From positions 183,807 to 247,806 of the forward strand of contig NZ_JAFCLZ010000013.1 of assembly GCF_018130165.1 (NCBI RefSeq): DNA of 64,000 nt, given 5' to 3'. Position 1 is the first letter of the stretch, and every line of letters starts with the position of its first letter. The notes beneath the pieces are model-generated. The model saw only the letters and a program-made list of their open reading frames with translations. It did not search any database and had not been told where the DNA came from. Below, one piece after another: positions 23,282-31,041 of this stretch. The position numbers and the translations under genes were made by a program. The DNA comes from Bradyrhizobium sp. JYMT SZCCT0180. GTDB taxonomy: Bacteria > Pseudomonadota > Alphaproteobacteria > Rhizobiales > Xanthobacteraceae.

Positions 23282-24457
23282 CTATGCGACGGGCGGCGAC
23301 GGGAGCGAATGCTCGAGGAAAAAACGCAGTATTTCCCTTGTGGCATCGGGTCCTCGCGGATCAGTATAGGAGCCCGCGGGGCTGCCTCCCGACCATGCGT
23401 GTCCGGCACCGTGCACATTCCAATGCTCCAACATTGCGCGCCCGTTCGCGTCGCTATGAATTGTGCGGGTATAGGCATGGCCCCCCGCTACCTGCCCGCG
23501 GTGCACCTTCTCTTGTGTCCTCCTCGTTCTCATAGACTTGAGAATTTGGTCGCCGTTGTTTGGATGCACCGTAGTGTCGCGATCGCCGTGAAAAACAATG
23601 GTCGGGACAGGTGGTCCGTCACCTGAAATGACGCTACCGGGGCTGCCACCTTGCCGCATGGCGGCAAATGCAGAGGGTATGTCCGTGGCGGCTCCGCAGG
23701 CGAGGCCGGAATGGATTCCAACCGCCGCATACAGATCTTTGTAGGTTGCTCCCATGATAGCCGCAGCGGCGGCCCCGGCCGACAGGCCGCCGACATAGAC
23801 GCGCCTTTGATCGACCGAATAGTCGTGCATGATTTGACGCGTGATACCTGCGATAAGCGAAGGTTCACCTCTGTCCCGCTGCTGGTCTGCCGTGCGAAAC
23901 CAATTCCAGCATTTCGCTTGGTTGGCCTTGCTGTGCTGTGCAGGATAGACCACGAAGCAATTTTGTTCTTCTGCAACAAAGTTCATTCTGGTACCGGCAG
24001 CGAAATCGTCCGGTGACTGGGTGCAGCCGTGAAGCATGACGACCAAAGGAAGTGGTTGTCCCTGATAGCGGCTGGGGATGAAAAGCCTGTAGGCGCGACC
24101 TCCCGCCGGATTGCTGTAGGCACCCTCGATGAATCTCGCGCCCGCCGGCACGATGTCCGGATTGGACAGCGGCGTGCGATTCAACACATCTCGCAGCCCG
24201 ATCCCCGAGTGCTCCTTTGCGCGATTCAGCAGCGCTCGGAGCATACGCGGTTGGGAAGATGCGGACCCAGCCAATTGAGGACTATCCGTCTCCTCAATGG
24301 GATTGGCCTTGGCGTCGATGATCAGCGCACCGCTGCGCCATGTCGCGTCTGGCGCGCTCTCCCCACGAAGCATGCGCTGAAGGAGTGCGGTGGCCTCAAC
24401 GAGTTGGCCTGCGCGTGTGAGGCGGGTGGCTTCGCGAACAATGTCCTGCTTAATCAT
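23282..24457 (-). CDS. PHB-depolymerase-type esterase (alpha/beta hydrolase)
   Basis: The 391-residue protein has an N-terminal helical region of about 110 residues and an esterase domain of the PHB depolymerase/LpqC group: LPLVVMLHGCTQSPDDFAAGT (oxyanion region), KCWNWF, the nucleophile elbow VGGLSAGAAAAAIM with its Ser, the acid in FHGDRDTTVHPNN, and the His in GAGHAWSGG. No signal peptide is seen, so it acts inside the cell or leaves by an unusual path. Possible substrates are short polyhydroxybutyrate chains or other esters. It starts four bases after the stop of the ribbon-helix-helix regulator gene, so the two form one operon. Confidence 0.88.
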   Translation of the reverse strand: MIKQDIVREATRLTRAGQLVEATALLQRMLRGESAPDATWRSGALIIDAKANPIEETDSPQLAGSASSQPRMLRALLNRAKEHSGIGLRDVLNRTPLSNPDIVPAGARFIEGAYSNPAGGRAYRLFIPSRYQGQPLPLVVMLHGCTQSPDDFAAGTRMNFVAEEQNCFVVYPAQHSKANQAKCWNWFRTADQQRDRGEPSLIAGITRQIMHDYSVDQRRVYVGGLSAGAAAAAIMGATYKDLYAAVGIHSGLACGAATDIPSAFAAMRQGGSPGSVISGDGPPVPTIVFHGDRDTTVHPNNGDQILKSMRTRRTQEKVHRGQVAGGHAYTRTIHSDANGRAMLEHWNVHGAGHAWSGGSPAGSYTDPRGPDATREILRFFLEHSLPSPPVA

Positions 24458-24461
24458 GCCG

Positions 24462-24884
24462 TCACCGCATCCTGTCGGCGAGAGCCGCTTTGACCGCCGG
24501 ACTGGCATGCAAAGCTCCCAGCACGGAGACGGAGGCTATGGTCGCGCGCGCAAGCTCGGGCGTGACGTCTTGGGCGATACTGGCAAGGCCGAGGACATTG
24601 ATGTGGAGTGTCTCACCGGCTCGTCGTGCTGCTTCAAGGTCCTCGCGGCTGTAGTTCCGCAGACCGAGGTCCAGACTTTTTCGGGCCGTTGACTGCTTTA
24701 CAACGTCTGCGTGACGTTCGAGTTGGTTCCGGATCGCTGTCCGGATGAAATCAGTTCGGTTCGAATAGAATCCTTCCTGAACCATTAGATCGACATGACC
24801 AAGGTCGACATAACCAAGATTGATCGTGATTTTTTCGGTGTCAGGGGGCTTAGGTCGAAACTCCTGTACATTGCTCGCCATCAT
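24462..24884 (-). CDS. Ribbon-helix-helix (CopG-like) transcriptional regulator
   Basis: The 140-residue protein has a ribbon-helix-helix DNA-binding domain near residues 18-55 (KITINLGYVDLGHVDLMVQEG, then YSNRTDFIRTAIRNQLERH). A C-terminal half has LGLASIAQDVTPELARATI, similar to regulators found beside PHB-depolymerase-type esterase genes. Three start codons (GTG, ATG, ATG) stand in a row; the first ATG has GGAG seven bases upstream and is preferred. It is the first gene of a two-gene operon with the esterase and probably controls that operon. Two direct repeats of TATGGATG just upstream are candidate operator half-sites. Confidence 0.85.
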   Translation of the reverse strand: MMASNVQEFRPKPPDTEKITINLGYVDLGHVDLMVQEGFYSNRTDFIRTAIRNQLERHADVVKQSTARKSLDLGLRNYSREDLEAARRAGETLHINVLGLASIAQDVTPELARATIASVSVLGALHASPAVKAALADRMR

Positions 24885-24907
24885 CACTTAACTCCATAGG
24901 CCATCTG

Positions 24908-24932
24908 TATGGATGTCATATGGATGGTATAC
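24908..24932. promoter_or_regulatory. Candidate operator of the ribbon-helix-helix regulator
   Basis: TATGGATG occurs at 24908-24915 and again at 24919-24926, that is, 11 bases or about one helical turn apart, followed by the palindrome GTATAC. Such spacing of short direct repeats is typical of ribbon-helix-helix operators. It lies 24 to 48 bases upstream of the regulator start codon. Confidence 0.5.
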
Positions 24933-24965
24933 GGTGCCAATCAAGGTCAGAACCTCGGGTTCGGC

Positions 24966-24996
24966 CAAAAAAAACGGCCCGCCGTAGCGGGCCGTC
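24966..24996 (-). terminator. Rho-independent terminator of the stress-protein operon
   Basis: On the minus strand ACGGCCCGC pairs with GCGGGCCGT, followed by a run of eight T. It starts 13 bases after the stop of the stress-protein gene. Confidence 0.9.
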
Positions 24997-25008
24997 TCGT
25001 GGTTTCGC

Positions 25009-25629
25009 CTATCGAACTCCGCCGCCGTACAGCGCGCGTTCCTTTCGGACCTCATCCGCGCCGTAGGGCTTGCTGGCGGGATCGAACGACTTCCACCCGG
25101 TCTTCTGCCAGGCGGCGCTGCGGTCGCGCAGGTTGACGGCAGACTCGTTCAATGCCGTCTCAAAGCGGGAACGGTCCGCTTCGGCAACCCGTGCCGACAC
25201 CAGCGTGCCGCCTCGGCGAATGCCTTCGGCATAGGAGTGAGCATCGGCTTCCGAAACGCCGGCTTGCGTGAGCGCGCCGACGATACCGCCGGTGGCGGCG
25301 CCCGCGGCCGCGCCAACCGCCGTTGCGGCGAGCCAACCGGCCGCAACAACGGGCCCCAGTCCGGGGATCGCCAGCAAGCCCAGTCCGGCGAGCAGGCCGG
25401 CTGCGCCACCGACGCCGGCGCCGATGCCGGCACCCGTGCCGGCACCTTCGGCGCGGTCGTCGGTGCCATCGCGGTCGCGATCCACCTTCTTGTCGGTGTT
25501 GAACCAGCCGTCGGAATTGTTGGCGACCAGACTGATGTCCGAGTGCGGCACGCCGGCGGTCTCGAGGCGCTGCACGGCTTGCCGAGCGTCAGCGTGATTG
25601 TCGTATAGGCGCGAGATTGTGACGGTCAT
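25009..25629 (-). CDS. General stress protein, 17M-like domain with glycine-rich hydrophobic centre
   Basis: The 206-residue protein starts with a 17M-like/YflT fold (MTVTISRLYDNHADARQAVQRLETAGV). An acidic stretch (KKVDRDRDGTDDRAEG) and a long Gly/Ala-rich hydrophobic segment (about residues 62-120) follow; the segment could insert into a membrane. Then comes a DUF1269-like end (GVSEADAHSYAEGIRRGG). Such proteins are common in alphaproteobacterial stress regulons; their activity is unknown. It lies 12 bases after a PepSY protein gene on the same strand, forming an operon that ends in a strong terminator. Confidence 0.82.
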   Translation of the reverse strand: MTVTISRLYDNHADARQAVQRLETAGVPHSDISLVANNSDGWFNTDKKVDRDRDGTDDRAEGAGTGAGIGAGVGGAAGLLAGLGLLAIPGLGPVVAAGWLAATAVGAAAGAATGGIVGALTQAGVSEADAHSYAEGIRRGGTLVSARVAEADRSRFETALNESAVNLRDRSAAWQKTGWKSFDPASKPYGADEVRKERALYGGGVR

Positions 25630-25641
25630 TTTTATTGTTCC

Positions 25642-25959
25642 TTACTTGGCAGTATTGACGTTGCCTTGAAAATCGACGCTCACCGCAGTAGCGGACCCGC
25701 TCTTGCTGGCCTTGCCGCGCCACACGCCATTGTCGTCCTTCTTGAGTTCGGTGACGTTGGTGTAGCCGGCATCCTCGATTTTCGACTTGGCTTGTCCTTC
25801 GGTGAAACTGTTGCGACCCGCGACAGGAGCGTTGGAATTGTTTTGTCCGGCGCTGTTGACCGCGTTGTTGTTCGGTCCGGACTGCGCCGGCGGATTTTGC
25901 GCCGAGGCCGTGGTGGCCGCCAGCAATCCGATACAAACGAAAAGAACTGAGCGTTTCAT
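25642..25959 (-). CDS. Secreted PepSY-like domain protein
   Basis: The 105-residue protein has a signal peptide (MKRSVLFVCIGLLAATTASA), an Asn/Gln/Pro-rich linker (about 21-48), and a PepSY-like domain (FTEGQAKSKIEDAGYTNVTELKKDD, then GVWRGKASKSG and VSVDFQGNV). Small stand-alone PepSY proteins of the periplasm may inhibit or bind proteases; this is not shown here. The ATG follows GGAGAA. It is the first gene of the operon with the 17M-like stress protein and diverges from the YidB/GlsB genes. Confidence 0.85.
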   Translation of the reverse strand: MKRSVLFVCIGLLAATTASAQNPPAQSGPNNNAVNSAGQNNSNAPVAGRNSFTEGQAKSKIEDAGYTNVTELKKDDNGVWRGKASKSGSATAVSVDFQGNVNTAK

Positions 25960-26156
25960 AATTTTCTCCAGAGTTTCAGGAGCGGGCCTAATCTCTCGTT
26001 ATGTCTTTGGTTCCTCGCATCGCGACGTTATGCGTCTTTCGTCCGGCGCCACGCGACCGGTCAGTATGATCGTTGGCGGCTTTCGTGGCGGTCAGTGCCG
26101 CCGCTGTGCGAATGGACAAATGCAGACGACAATCGAACCCATCTGACGGCTGGCGT

Positions 26157-26181
26157 GGAACCCGCCGGGAACTGGCACGTT
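26157..26181 (+). promoter_or_regulatory. EcfG-type general stress promoter
   Basis: GGAAC (26157-26161) and CGTT (26178-26181) are separated by exactly 16 bases, a full match to the alphaproteobacterial EcfG consensus. It lies 40 bases upstream of the YidB-type gene and should drive that gene and the following GlsB-type gene. Confidence 0.75.
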
Positions 26182-26221
26182 ACAGGCGCGGGGATTCAGT
26201 GATTCAAAGAAGGAGACGCAC

Positions 26222-26692
26222 ATGTCCCGCGGGATGCCATCGATGACAGCGCTATTGGGCTTGCTCGCTTTGGCGGGCTACCAGAACAGGGACAAGATCG
26301 CCGAGATGTTGAAAGGCGCGACCGGCAATACGCAGCCAGGCCAGCAAGGTGCCTCGGACAATCCCTCGAACAATCCCTTGGGCGGCCTGCTCGGCAATCT
26401 CAGCGGGGCTCTCGGCGGCGCCGGCGTCGGCGGACTGCTGGGCGGCGGGCTCGGTGAGTTGCTCGAACGCTTCAAGGAGAACGGCCAGGGCGATGCCGCC
26501 GAGTCCTGGGTCGGCAAGGGACCGAACAAGGAGCTTCCTGCCCCGCAACTGAAACAAGCCATCGGCGCGGATGTGCTGGCGGCGCTGGAACAGCAAACCG
26601 GCCTGTCGCAGGAAGAACTGCTGGCAAGGCTTTCGCGCGAACTCCCGACCGCCGTCGATCAATACACGCCCGACGGACGCCTTCCGAGCTGA
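26222..26692 (+). CDS. YidB/DUF937 family protein
   Basis: The 156-residue protein has a short hydrophobic N-terminal segment (MTALLGLLALAGYQNRDKI), a Gly-rich middle (LGGLLGNLSGALGGAG, then GGLLGGGLGELLERFKENG), and a C-terminal helical part (SWVGKGPNKELPAPQLKQAIG, then LAALEQQTGLSQEELLARLSRELP). These match YidB-like DUF937 proteins, whose function is unknown. The ATG has an AAGGAGA site. It is followed after 24 bases by a GlsB/YeaQ-type membrane protein gene, and both lie behind an EcfG promoter, so a stress role is likely. Confidence 0.88.
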   Translation: MSRGMPSMTALLGLLALAGYQNRDKIAEMLKGATGNTQPGQQGASDNPSNNPLGGLLGNLSGALGGAGVGGLLGGGLGELLERFKENGQGDAAESWVGKGPNKELPAPQLKQAIGADVLAALEQQTGLSQEELLARLSRELPTAVDQYTPDGRLPS

Positions 26693-26716
26693 CGCTCACA
26701 AACCGAGGATTTTGAT

Positions 26717-26977
26717 ATGGGCATTATCTGGACGATCATTATTGGTTTCGTGGCCGGCGTGATAGCGAAGTTCATCATGCCCGGAGACAACGAGCCCTCG
26801 GGGTTCATCCTCACGACGATCCTCGGTATCGTCGGGGCGTTTGTTGCGTCGTTTCTCGGGCAGGCACTCGGCTGGTATCGGCCCGGCGAGGGCGCCGGCC
26901 TGATCGGCGCTGTCGTCGGCGCTATCGTGGTCCTGCTCGTCTACAGCATGGTCGCCGGTCGCCGCCGCGCGGTCTGA
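26717..26977 (+). CDS. GlsB/YeaQ/YmgE family small membrane protein
   Basis: The 86-residue protein consists of three hydrophobic helices with Gly-rich turns: GIIWTIIIGFVAGVIAKFI, the conserved PGDNEPSGFILTTILGIVGA, and a last helix LIGAVVGAIVVLLVYSMV. It matches the transglycosylase-associated family of stress-induced inner membrane proteins; no enzymatic activity is known. It is the second gene behind the EcfG promoter. Confidence 0.92.
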   Translation: MGIIWTIIIGFVAGVIAKFIMPGDNEPSGFILTTILGIVGAFVASFLGQALGWYRPGEGAGLIGAVVGAIVVLLVYSMVAGRRRAV

Positions 26978-27002
26978 GAGGCGTGCCGAGTCATCTCCTA
27001 TT

Positions 27003-27092
27003 CGTCATGGCCGGGCTTGTCCCGGCCATCCACGTCTTTCTTGCTAATCGAAGGTAAGACGTGGATGCCCGGCACAAGGCCGGGCATGACGA
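27003..27092. repeat. Dispersed palindromic repeat, family E, copy 2
   Basis: Arms CGTCATGGCCGGGCTTGTCC and GGCCGGGCATGACG enclose ATCCACGTCTT and AGACGTGGAT. It is the same element as 20070-20160, with the C/G choices in the arms swapped. Confidence 0.88.
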
Positions 27093-27178
27093 CGTTCGGT
27101 ACATGAGCGATGTTCGGGATCCGTGCAAAGCTTCGCAAGCCCCGGAAAGACGGCTTGATGTGAGATGCCGCTCTCTCC

Positions 27179-27258
27179 CCGTCATTGCGAGCGGAGCGAA
27201 GCAATCCATGGTGCGCCAAGCCGAGGAATGGATTGCTTCGCTTCGCTCGCAATGACGG
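27179..27258. repeat. Dispersed palindromic repeat, family B, copy 2
   Basis: Arms CCGTCATTGCGAGCGGAGCG and CGCTTCGCTCGCAATGACGG, with inner AGCAATCCAT and ATGGATTGCT. It matches the element at 3139-3228. Confidence 0.88.
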
Positions 27259-27416
27259 CGAGGTGCGACAAAACGGCCCGACGGGCAAATCAGTTTTGAT
27301 TTTCAGAAATTGTGTCAAGCCCTAAATTTCCGAAAACCAAAAATATTTCTCTTTCCTTCGACCCCAAATCACCGGTTTATTCTCGCCATCCCGTCCCATT
27401 CAGAGGGGCGTTGGCC

Positions 27417-27826
27417 ATCGTCACAACGAGGGGCGGGTCGCGGTGGACGCTGAGGTTGCGATTGACGGTCGCGGCTGATGCGTACGGTGAAAGCGTGTGG
27501 TCCTGGCGCCCGTAACGGCGTCAAGCTCCGAAGAAGCTAACGCTTCCGAGGGGTGACGGTGGCAATAGAGGCCGTCTCACCGGGGAGAGCGCGTCATAAG
27601 CCGTAAAGCCATTGCGCAGGGAGTGTCGGATGTTCTCCGCTGCCCTGTATGCTCATGTGCAGCATTCTTATGCACAATCGCACATGAGACCGCGGGTGCA
27701 GCGCGCATCCGGCATTCCCTGCGCCCTCTGAATTTTTGAGGGCGGGAAGTTTCCAGCAAAGCTCGGGCGCAATGCGCCGCGAGAATGCGAAAGTGTGTTT
27801 TGAATAATGGCGCAACAACAAACACC
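27417..27826. repeat. Long repeat-like element with a 111-base nested hairpin; possible structured RNA
   Basis: The core folds on itself in nested order: GCGCAGGGA (27614-27622) with TCCCTGCGC (27716-27724); CGGATG (27627) with CATCCG (27706); CGCTGCCC (27638) loosely with GGGTGCAGCG; CTCATGTGC (27652-27660) with GCACATGAG (27680-27688); and GCAT with ATGC inside. A second small hairpin, CCCTC/GAGGG, follows at 27724-27740. From memory, sequences of this kind recur in Bradyrhizobium genomes and are sometimes mis-annotated as short proteins. The ends given are approximate, and I cannot tell which strand, if any, is transcribed. Confidence 0.55.
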
Positions 27827-27828
27827 GC

Positions 27829-27974
27829 CGTCGTCCCGGGCTTGACCTCAGATGCGCAATTGCGCATCGGGGGACCCATACGCCGCGGCCCATCGGTGAG
27901 AGCTCTGGCGTTAGCGACCTTCTACAAACAATGACTACCGCGGCGTATGGGTCCCGGCGTTCGCCGGGACGACA
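27829..27974. repeat. Dispersed-type palindromic repeat, family G
   Basis: Outer arms GTCGTCCCGGGC and GCCGGGACGAC and inner arms GGACCCATACGCCGCGG and CCGCGGCGTATGGGTCC form a long inverted repeat. Its inner arm resembles family A (TACGCCGCGG). It lies just downstream of the sbmA stop codon. Confidence 0.85.
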
Positions 27975-27998
27975 ACTGAGATTTTGGCAGCACTTTCC

Positions 27999-29219
27999 TC
28001 AAATCCCCGCCGGCTCCTTCACGTGCTCGATATCGGGCAACGGGGCGCCGGCGATCATGGCTTCGAAGCCGCGCAGTCGTTGATAGATCGAGATCAGGTC
28101 GACGATCGTGCTCCAGGAGTTGATGAGGTATTGAAACGCGTTTCTCACTTGCGTGAACGCATTGAGGATCTGGTTCAGGGTGCCGAGCGTGATCTTGCCG
28201 GCCACGATCGTCGGCCCCAGCAGGATGTAGGGAAAGACGACGTCGGTCTGCAGATACACGATGCGGCCGATGTTGAAGTAAAGAAAGTTCAAATAGAGCC
28301 GGAAGTAGTTTTTCCGTATGTTGAGGAAAAGCTCGTCGAGCGTCGGCGGATCGGCGCGGGCCGGATCGTCTTCGCCGAGCACGAGCTCCTTGCGGTAGGC
28401 CGCTTCGACGCGCTGGTTGAAGAACTCGATGCCTGGCAGCTTGATGCCGATCAAGGCCAGTGCGCCGGTGCCGAGGATCGACCAGATGATTGCAGCGAAC
28501 ACCAGCGGGTAGGGAATGGCGCCGATCAGGGGCAGTTCGGTGATGTCGGCGGACAGCTTCACCAGCACAGGCAGGAAGGCGATCAGCGTCAGCACCGCGC
28601 TGATGAAGTTGACGCCGAGCTGTTCGGTGATGGTGGCGAATCGCATGGTGTCTTCCTGCACCCGCTGCGAGGCGCCCTCGATGGTGCGCAGCCGCGGCCA
28701 GTTCGAGATGTAAAAATCGTTCATCGCGGTGCGCCAGCGGAAGATGTAGTGGCTGACGAAGAACCGCGTCAGCACGCCGACGATGACGGCCACAAGCGCA
28801 ATGCCGGCAAACGTCGACAATTGGGCGTAGAACTGTTCGACCGTGACCGGGGCGGATTTCGAGAGCGCCGCCTGGATCATGTTGTAGAACGGCCCGTACC
28901 AGGTGTTGACGGCGACGCTGACCTGGACCTGAAAATAGGTGGCGAACAGGATCAGCGCGGAGCCCAGAATGGACCAGAACGACCAGGGATGCGGCTCGAA
29001 CCACATCCAGAAGGCGGCGAACGCGCCGACGAAAAGGACAAAGTAGAGATCGAACCACAGCGACCGTTCCGACCAGAAGATGGCGACGCCGACGCCTCCC
29101 GGCCCCGACGACCCGTACAGTTCGCTGGCGAAGCTGTACCAGAGCGTCATCGCCAGCGCCGTCCAGGCGATCGCCGACAGAAAGAAGATTTTCGGGCGGG
29201 GGAAGAATGAAACGAACAT
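27999..29219 (-). CDS. sbmA: SbmA/BacA family peptide transporter
   Basis: The 406-residue inner membrane protein has the same length as Escherichia coli SbmA. It carries the family pattern: MFVSFFPRPKIFFLSAIAW, FFVSHYIFRWRTAMNDFY, ASQRVQEDTMRFA, NFLYFNIGRIVYLQTDVVFP, and NQILNAFTQVRNAFQYLINSW near the end. SbmA/BacA imports peptides such as microcins, bleomycin and host defensin-like peptides using the proton gradient, and in some rhizobia it is needed to survive inside legume nodules. There is no ATPase domain, so it is not the BclA type known from some Bradyrhizobium. It is a single gene, flanked by repeats on both sides. Confidence 0.93.
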   Translation of the reverse strand: MFVSFFPRPKIFFLSAIAWTALAMTLWYSFASELYGSSGPGGVGVAIFWSERSLWFDLYFVLFVGAFAAFWMWFEPHPWSFWSILGSALILFATYFQVQVSVAVNTWYGPFYNMIQAALSKSAPVTVEQFYAQLSTFAGIALVAVIVGVLTRFFVSHYIFRWRTAMNDFYISNWPRLRTIEGASQRVQEDTMRFATITEQLGVNFISAVLTLIAFLPVLVKLSADITELPLIGAIPYPLVFAAIIWSILGTGALALIGIKLPGIEFFNQRVEAAYRKELVLGEDDPARADPPTLDELFLNIRKNYFRLYLNFLYFNIGRIVYLQTDVVFPYILLGPTIVAGKITLGTLNQILNAFTQVRNAFQYLINSWSTIVDLISIYQRLRGFEAMIAGAPLPDIEHVKEPAGI

Positions 29220-29250
29220 TCGGTTGTCTCTCAGGTCAGAGGATTCTCAG

Positions 29251-29352
29251 TTGTCATCGCCCGCGAATGCGGGCGATCCAGTACTCCGCGGCGCCAGTGA
29301 CAGGCCCGAAAAGCCGCAGCGTACTGGATACCCCGCCTTCGCGGGGTATGAC
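29251..29352. repeat. Dispersed palindromic repeat, family A, copy 2
   Basis: It has the same layout as 928-1030: hairpin CGCCCGCGAATGCGGGCG, arms GATCCAGTACTCCGCGG and GTACTGGATA, and hairpin CCCCGCCTTCGCGGGG. It lies between sbmA and the ScfR-type regulator gene. Confidence 0.88.
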
Positions 29353-29374
29353 GGTGGCATTTGGAGCGACACAC

Positions 29375-30820
29375 TCACAACTCTCTCGCGTTACTGAACG
29401 CAAACGACGACACGCGCCGCGTGTTTTCATCCAGGATCAGGGTGCGCGTGATCGGCGGCTCGGCGCGCTGGCTGCAGTTTTCGCGCTCGCAGAGCCGGCA
29501 GTTGACCCCGATCGGCGTGCCCTCGGTTTTCTCCAGGTCCATGCCGGCGGCATAAACCAGTTTGGCGGCATGGCGGATTTCGCACCCCAGACCGATCGCA
29601 AAGCGCGGCTGCGGCTGCGGGTGCGGCGCCACCGGCCGGCGCACCATCTGCGCGATCGAGAAGTAACGGGTGCCATCTGGCAATTCGATGACCTGCTTGA
29701 GCAGCCGGTCCGGCGTGTCGAAGGTCGAATGCACGTTCCACAGCGGGCAGGTGCCGCCGAATTTCGAGAACGGAAACGTGCCGGAGGAAAACCGCTTGGA
29801 AACATTGCCGGCATTGTCGACGCGCAGCAGGAAGAACGGCACGCCGCGCGCGTTCGGCCGCTGCAGCGTGGTCAGGCGATGGCAGACCTGCTCGAAACCG
29901 GCATTGAAGCGCTGCGCCAGCACGTGCACGTCGTAGTTCAGCGCTTCGGCCGCGGCATGAAACGCCTGGTAGGGCATCATGGTGGCGGCGGCGAAATAAT
30001 TCGCCAGCGTAATCCGGTAGAGCCTTCGTGGCGTGTCATCGAGCGGGCCGGCACGGTTGACGATGGCATCGATGCTGGCGCTGCATTCGGCAAGCCCGAT
30101 CTGCAGCGCGAGCTGGAAGGCGCGGCCGGGACCGTCGACCAGTTCGGAGACCAGCAGCTGCCGGCGATGGCGGTCGAACCGCCGCAGCGTCTCGCGCATC
30201 ACGTCGACAGGCATGATGCGGGTGACGATCGAATGCTTTTCGCGCAATCGCGCGGCGAGGGCCGCAAACAATTCCTCGGACGGCACGCCGAGTTCATCGC
30301 GCAGGCTTTCCGCGGCCTGTTCGAGTTCGGGAAAGTAGTTGCGGTTGGCCTCGATCAGGTCGCGCACCCGCTCGATCGGATTGGTCTCGAATCGGGTTCC
30401 CTCGTCGCGGTCGGCCATTTGCGCCGCGACCAGCGTTTCGCCGCGGCGGGCCTCGGTATAGGCGGCGTACAGCCGTTGCAGGGAATGAGTCACACCGGGG
30501 CACAATTCAGCCAGATCGCGCAATTCCTGCTTCGGCAGGTCGATTTGCCGGAACAACGGATCGGAGAATATCTCGTTCAGTTCGGCGAAAAAGCGATCTT
30601 CGTCAGCGGTCGCAAGATCGCGCAAATCGAGGTCATAGGTCTCCGCCAGCCGGAGCAGCAGCTGCGCGGTCACCGGGCGCTGGTTGCGCTCTATCAGGTT
30701 GATATAGCTCGGAGAAATCTCCAGACCCTCAGCCATCTGGGTCTGCGACAGGCCGAGCTGCTGGCGGATCCGGCGAAACCGCGGACCGACAAACAGCTTC
30801 TTTCCGGACTCACCAGCCAT
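29375..30820 (-). CDS. ScfR/RamB-type transcriptional regulator
   Basis: The 481-residue protein has an N-terminal XRE helix-turn-helix (FRRIRQQLGLSQTQMAEGLEISPSYINLIERNQRP, about residues 15-50). A middle domain of IrrE/DUF955 type and a C-terminal DUF2083-like domain with Cys (GGTCPLW, GVNCRLCERENCSQR) follow. This matches the short-chain fatty acyl regulator family that senses acyl-CoA and controls acetate and glyoxylate metabolism, as RamB does for isocitrate lyase in Corynebacterium. It diverges from aceA with 221 bases between the starts, which strongly suggests that it controls aceA. The ATG is clear. Confidence 0.9.
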   Translation of the reverse strand: MAGESGKKLFVGPRFRRIRQQLGLSQTQMAEGLEISPSYINLIERNQRPVTAQLLLRLAETYDLDLRDLATADEDRFFAELNEIFSDPLFRQIDLPKQELRDLAELCPGVTHSLQRLYAAYTEARRGETLVAAQMADRDEGTRFETNPIERVRDLIEANRNYFPELEQAAESLRDELGVPSEELFAALAARLREKHSIVTRIMPVDVMRETLRRFDRHRRQLLVSELVDGPGRAFQLALQIGLAECSASIDAIVNRAGPLDDTPRRLYRITLANYFAAATMMPYQAFHAAAEALNYDVHVLAQRFNAGFEQVCHRLTTLQRPNARGVPFFLLRVDNAGNVSKRFSSGTFPFSKFGGTCPLWNVHSTFDTPDRLLKQVIELPDGTRYFSIAQMVRRPVAPHPQPQPRFAIGLGCEIRHAAKLVYAAGMDLEKTEGTPIGVNCRLCERENCSQRAEPPITRTLILDENTRRVSSFAFSNAREL

Positions 30821-30862
30821 GTCAGCCCTTCTGACGGATTTTGTGACAAAATTAACAAAATG

Positions 30863-30885
30863 ACATCTGTGACATGTTCAGATGT
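30863..30885. promoter_or_regulatory. Candidate operator between the ScfR-type regulator and aceA
   Basis: ACATCTG (30863-30869) and CAGATGT (30879-30885) form an inverted repeat around nine bases, in a stretch rich in TGACA/TGTTA words (TTTGTGACAAAATTAAC, GTGACATGTT, ATGTTACATGACATC). It lies 43 bases from the regulator start and 157 from the aceA start, where an autoregulatory site would be expected. Confidence 0.45.
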
Positions 30886-31041
30886 TACATGACATCACCA
30901 TTCAGAATCAAGCTATCTATACGAAATCAGGATTTTGGCGTTTAGCTCTCGGTACGTTTTTGCAATGCACTGTCATGAATGTCGATTACGGCAAAGAGTG
31001 GCGAATGCGGCAAATTAGTCGTCACCGAAAGGATTAAGCAA

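Larger units (their letters stand above)
27259..27998. other. Gene-free block of about 740 bases
   Basis: No open frame here has a ribosome site or a recognisable protein. The first part (27280-27370) is AT-rich. From about 27417 to 27826 there is a long repeat-like element with a nested hairpin, and from 27829 to 27974 a palindromic repeat, both listed separately. Confidence 0.7.

Noticed and set aside
25990..26014. Second EcfG promoter driving the PepSY/17M operon on the minus strand
   Set aside because: GGAAC is present, but 16-17 bases further the sequence is GATT or ATTA, too far from CGTT to call.
27577..27893. Short minus-strand frames with a GAGNAGCALHP-type sequence that could be called hypothetical proteins
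   Set aside because: They lie across the nested hairpin repeat, lack ribosome sites and follow the repeat sequence; I treat them as non-coding.
27999..29219. BclA-type ABC transporter
   Set aside because: The protein ends at 406 residues with no Walker A or ABC signature, so it is the SbmA/BacA form.
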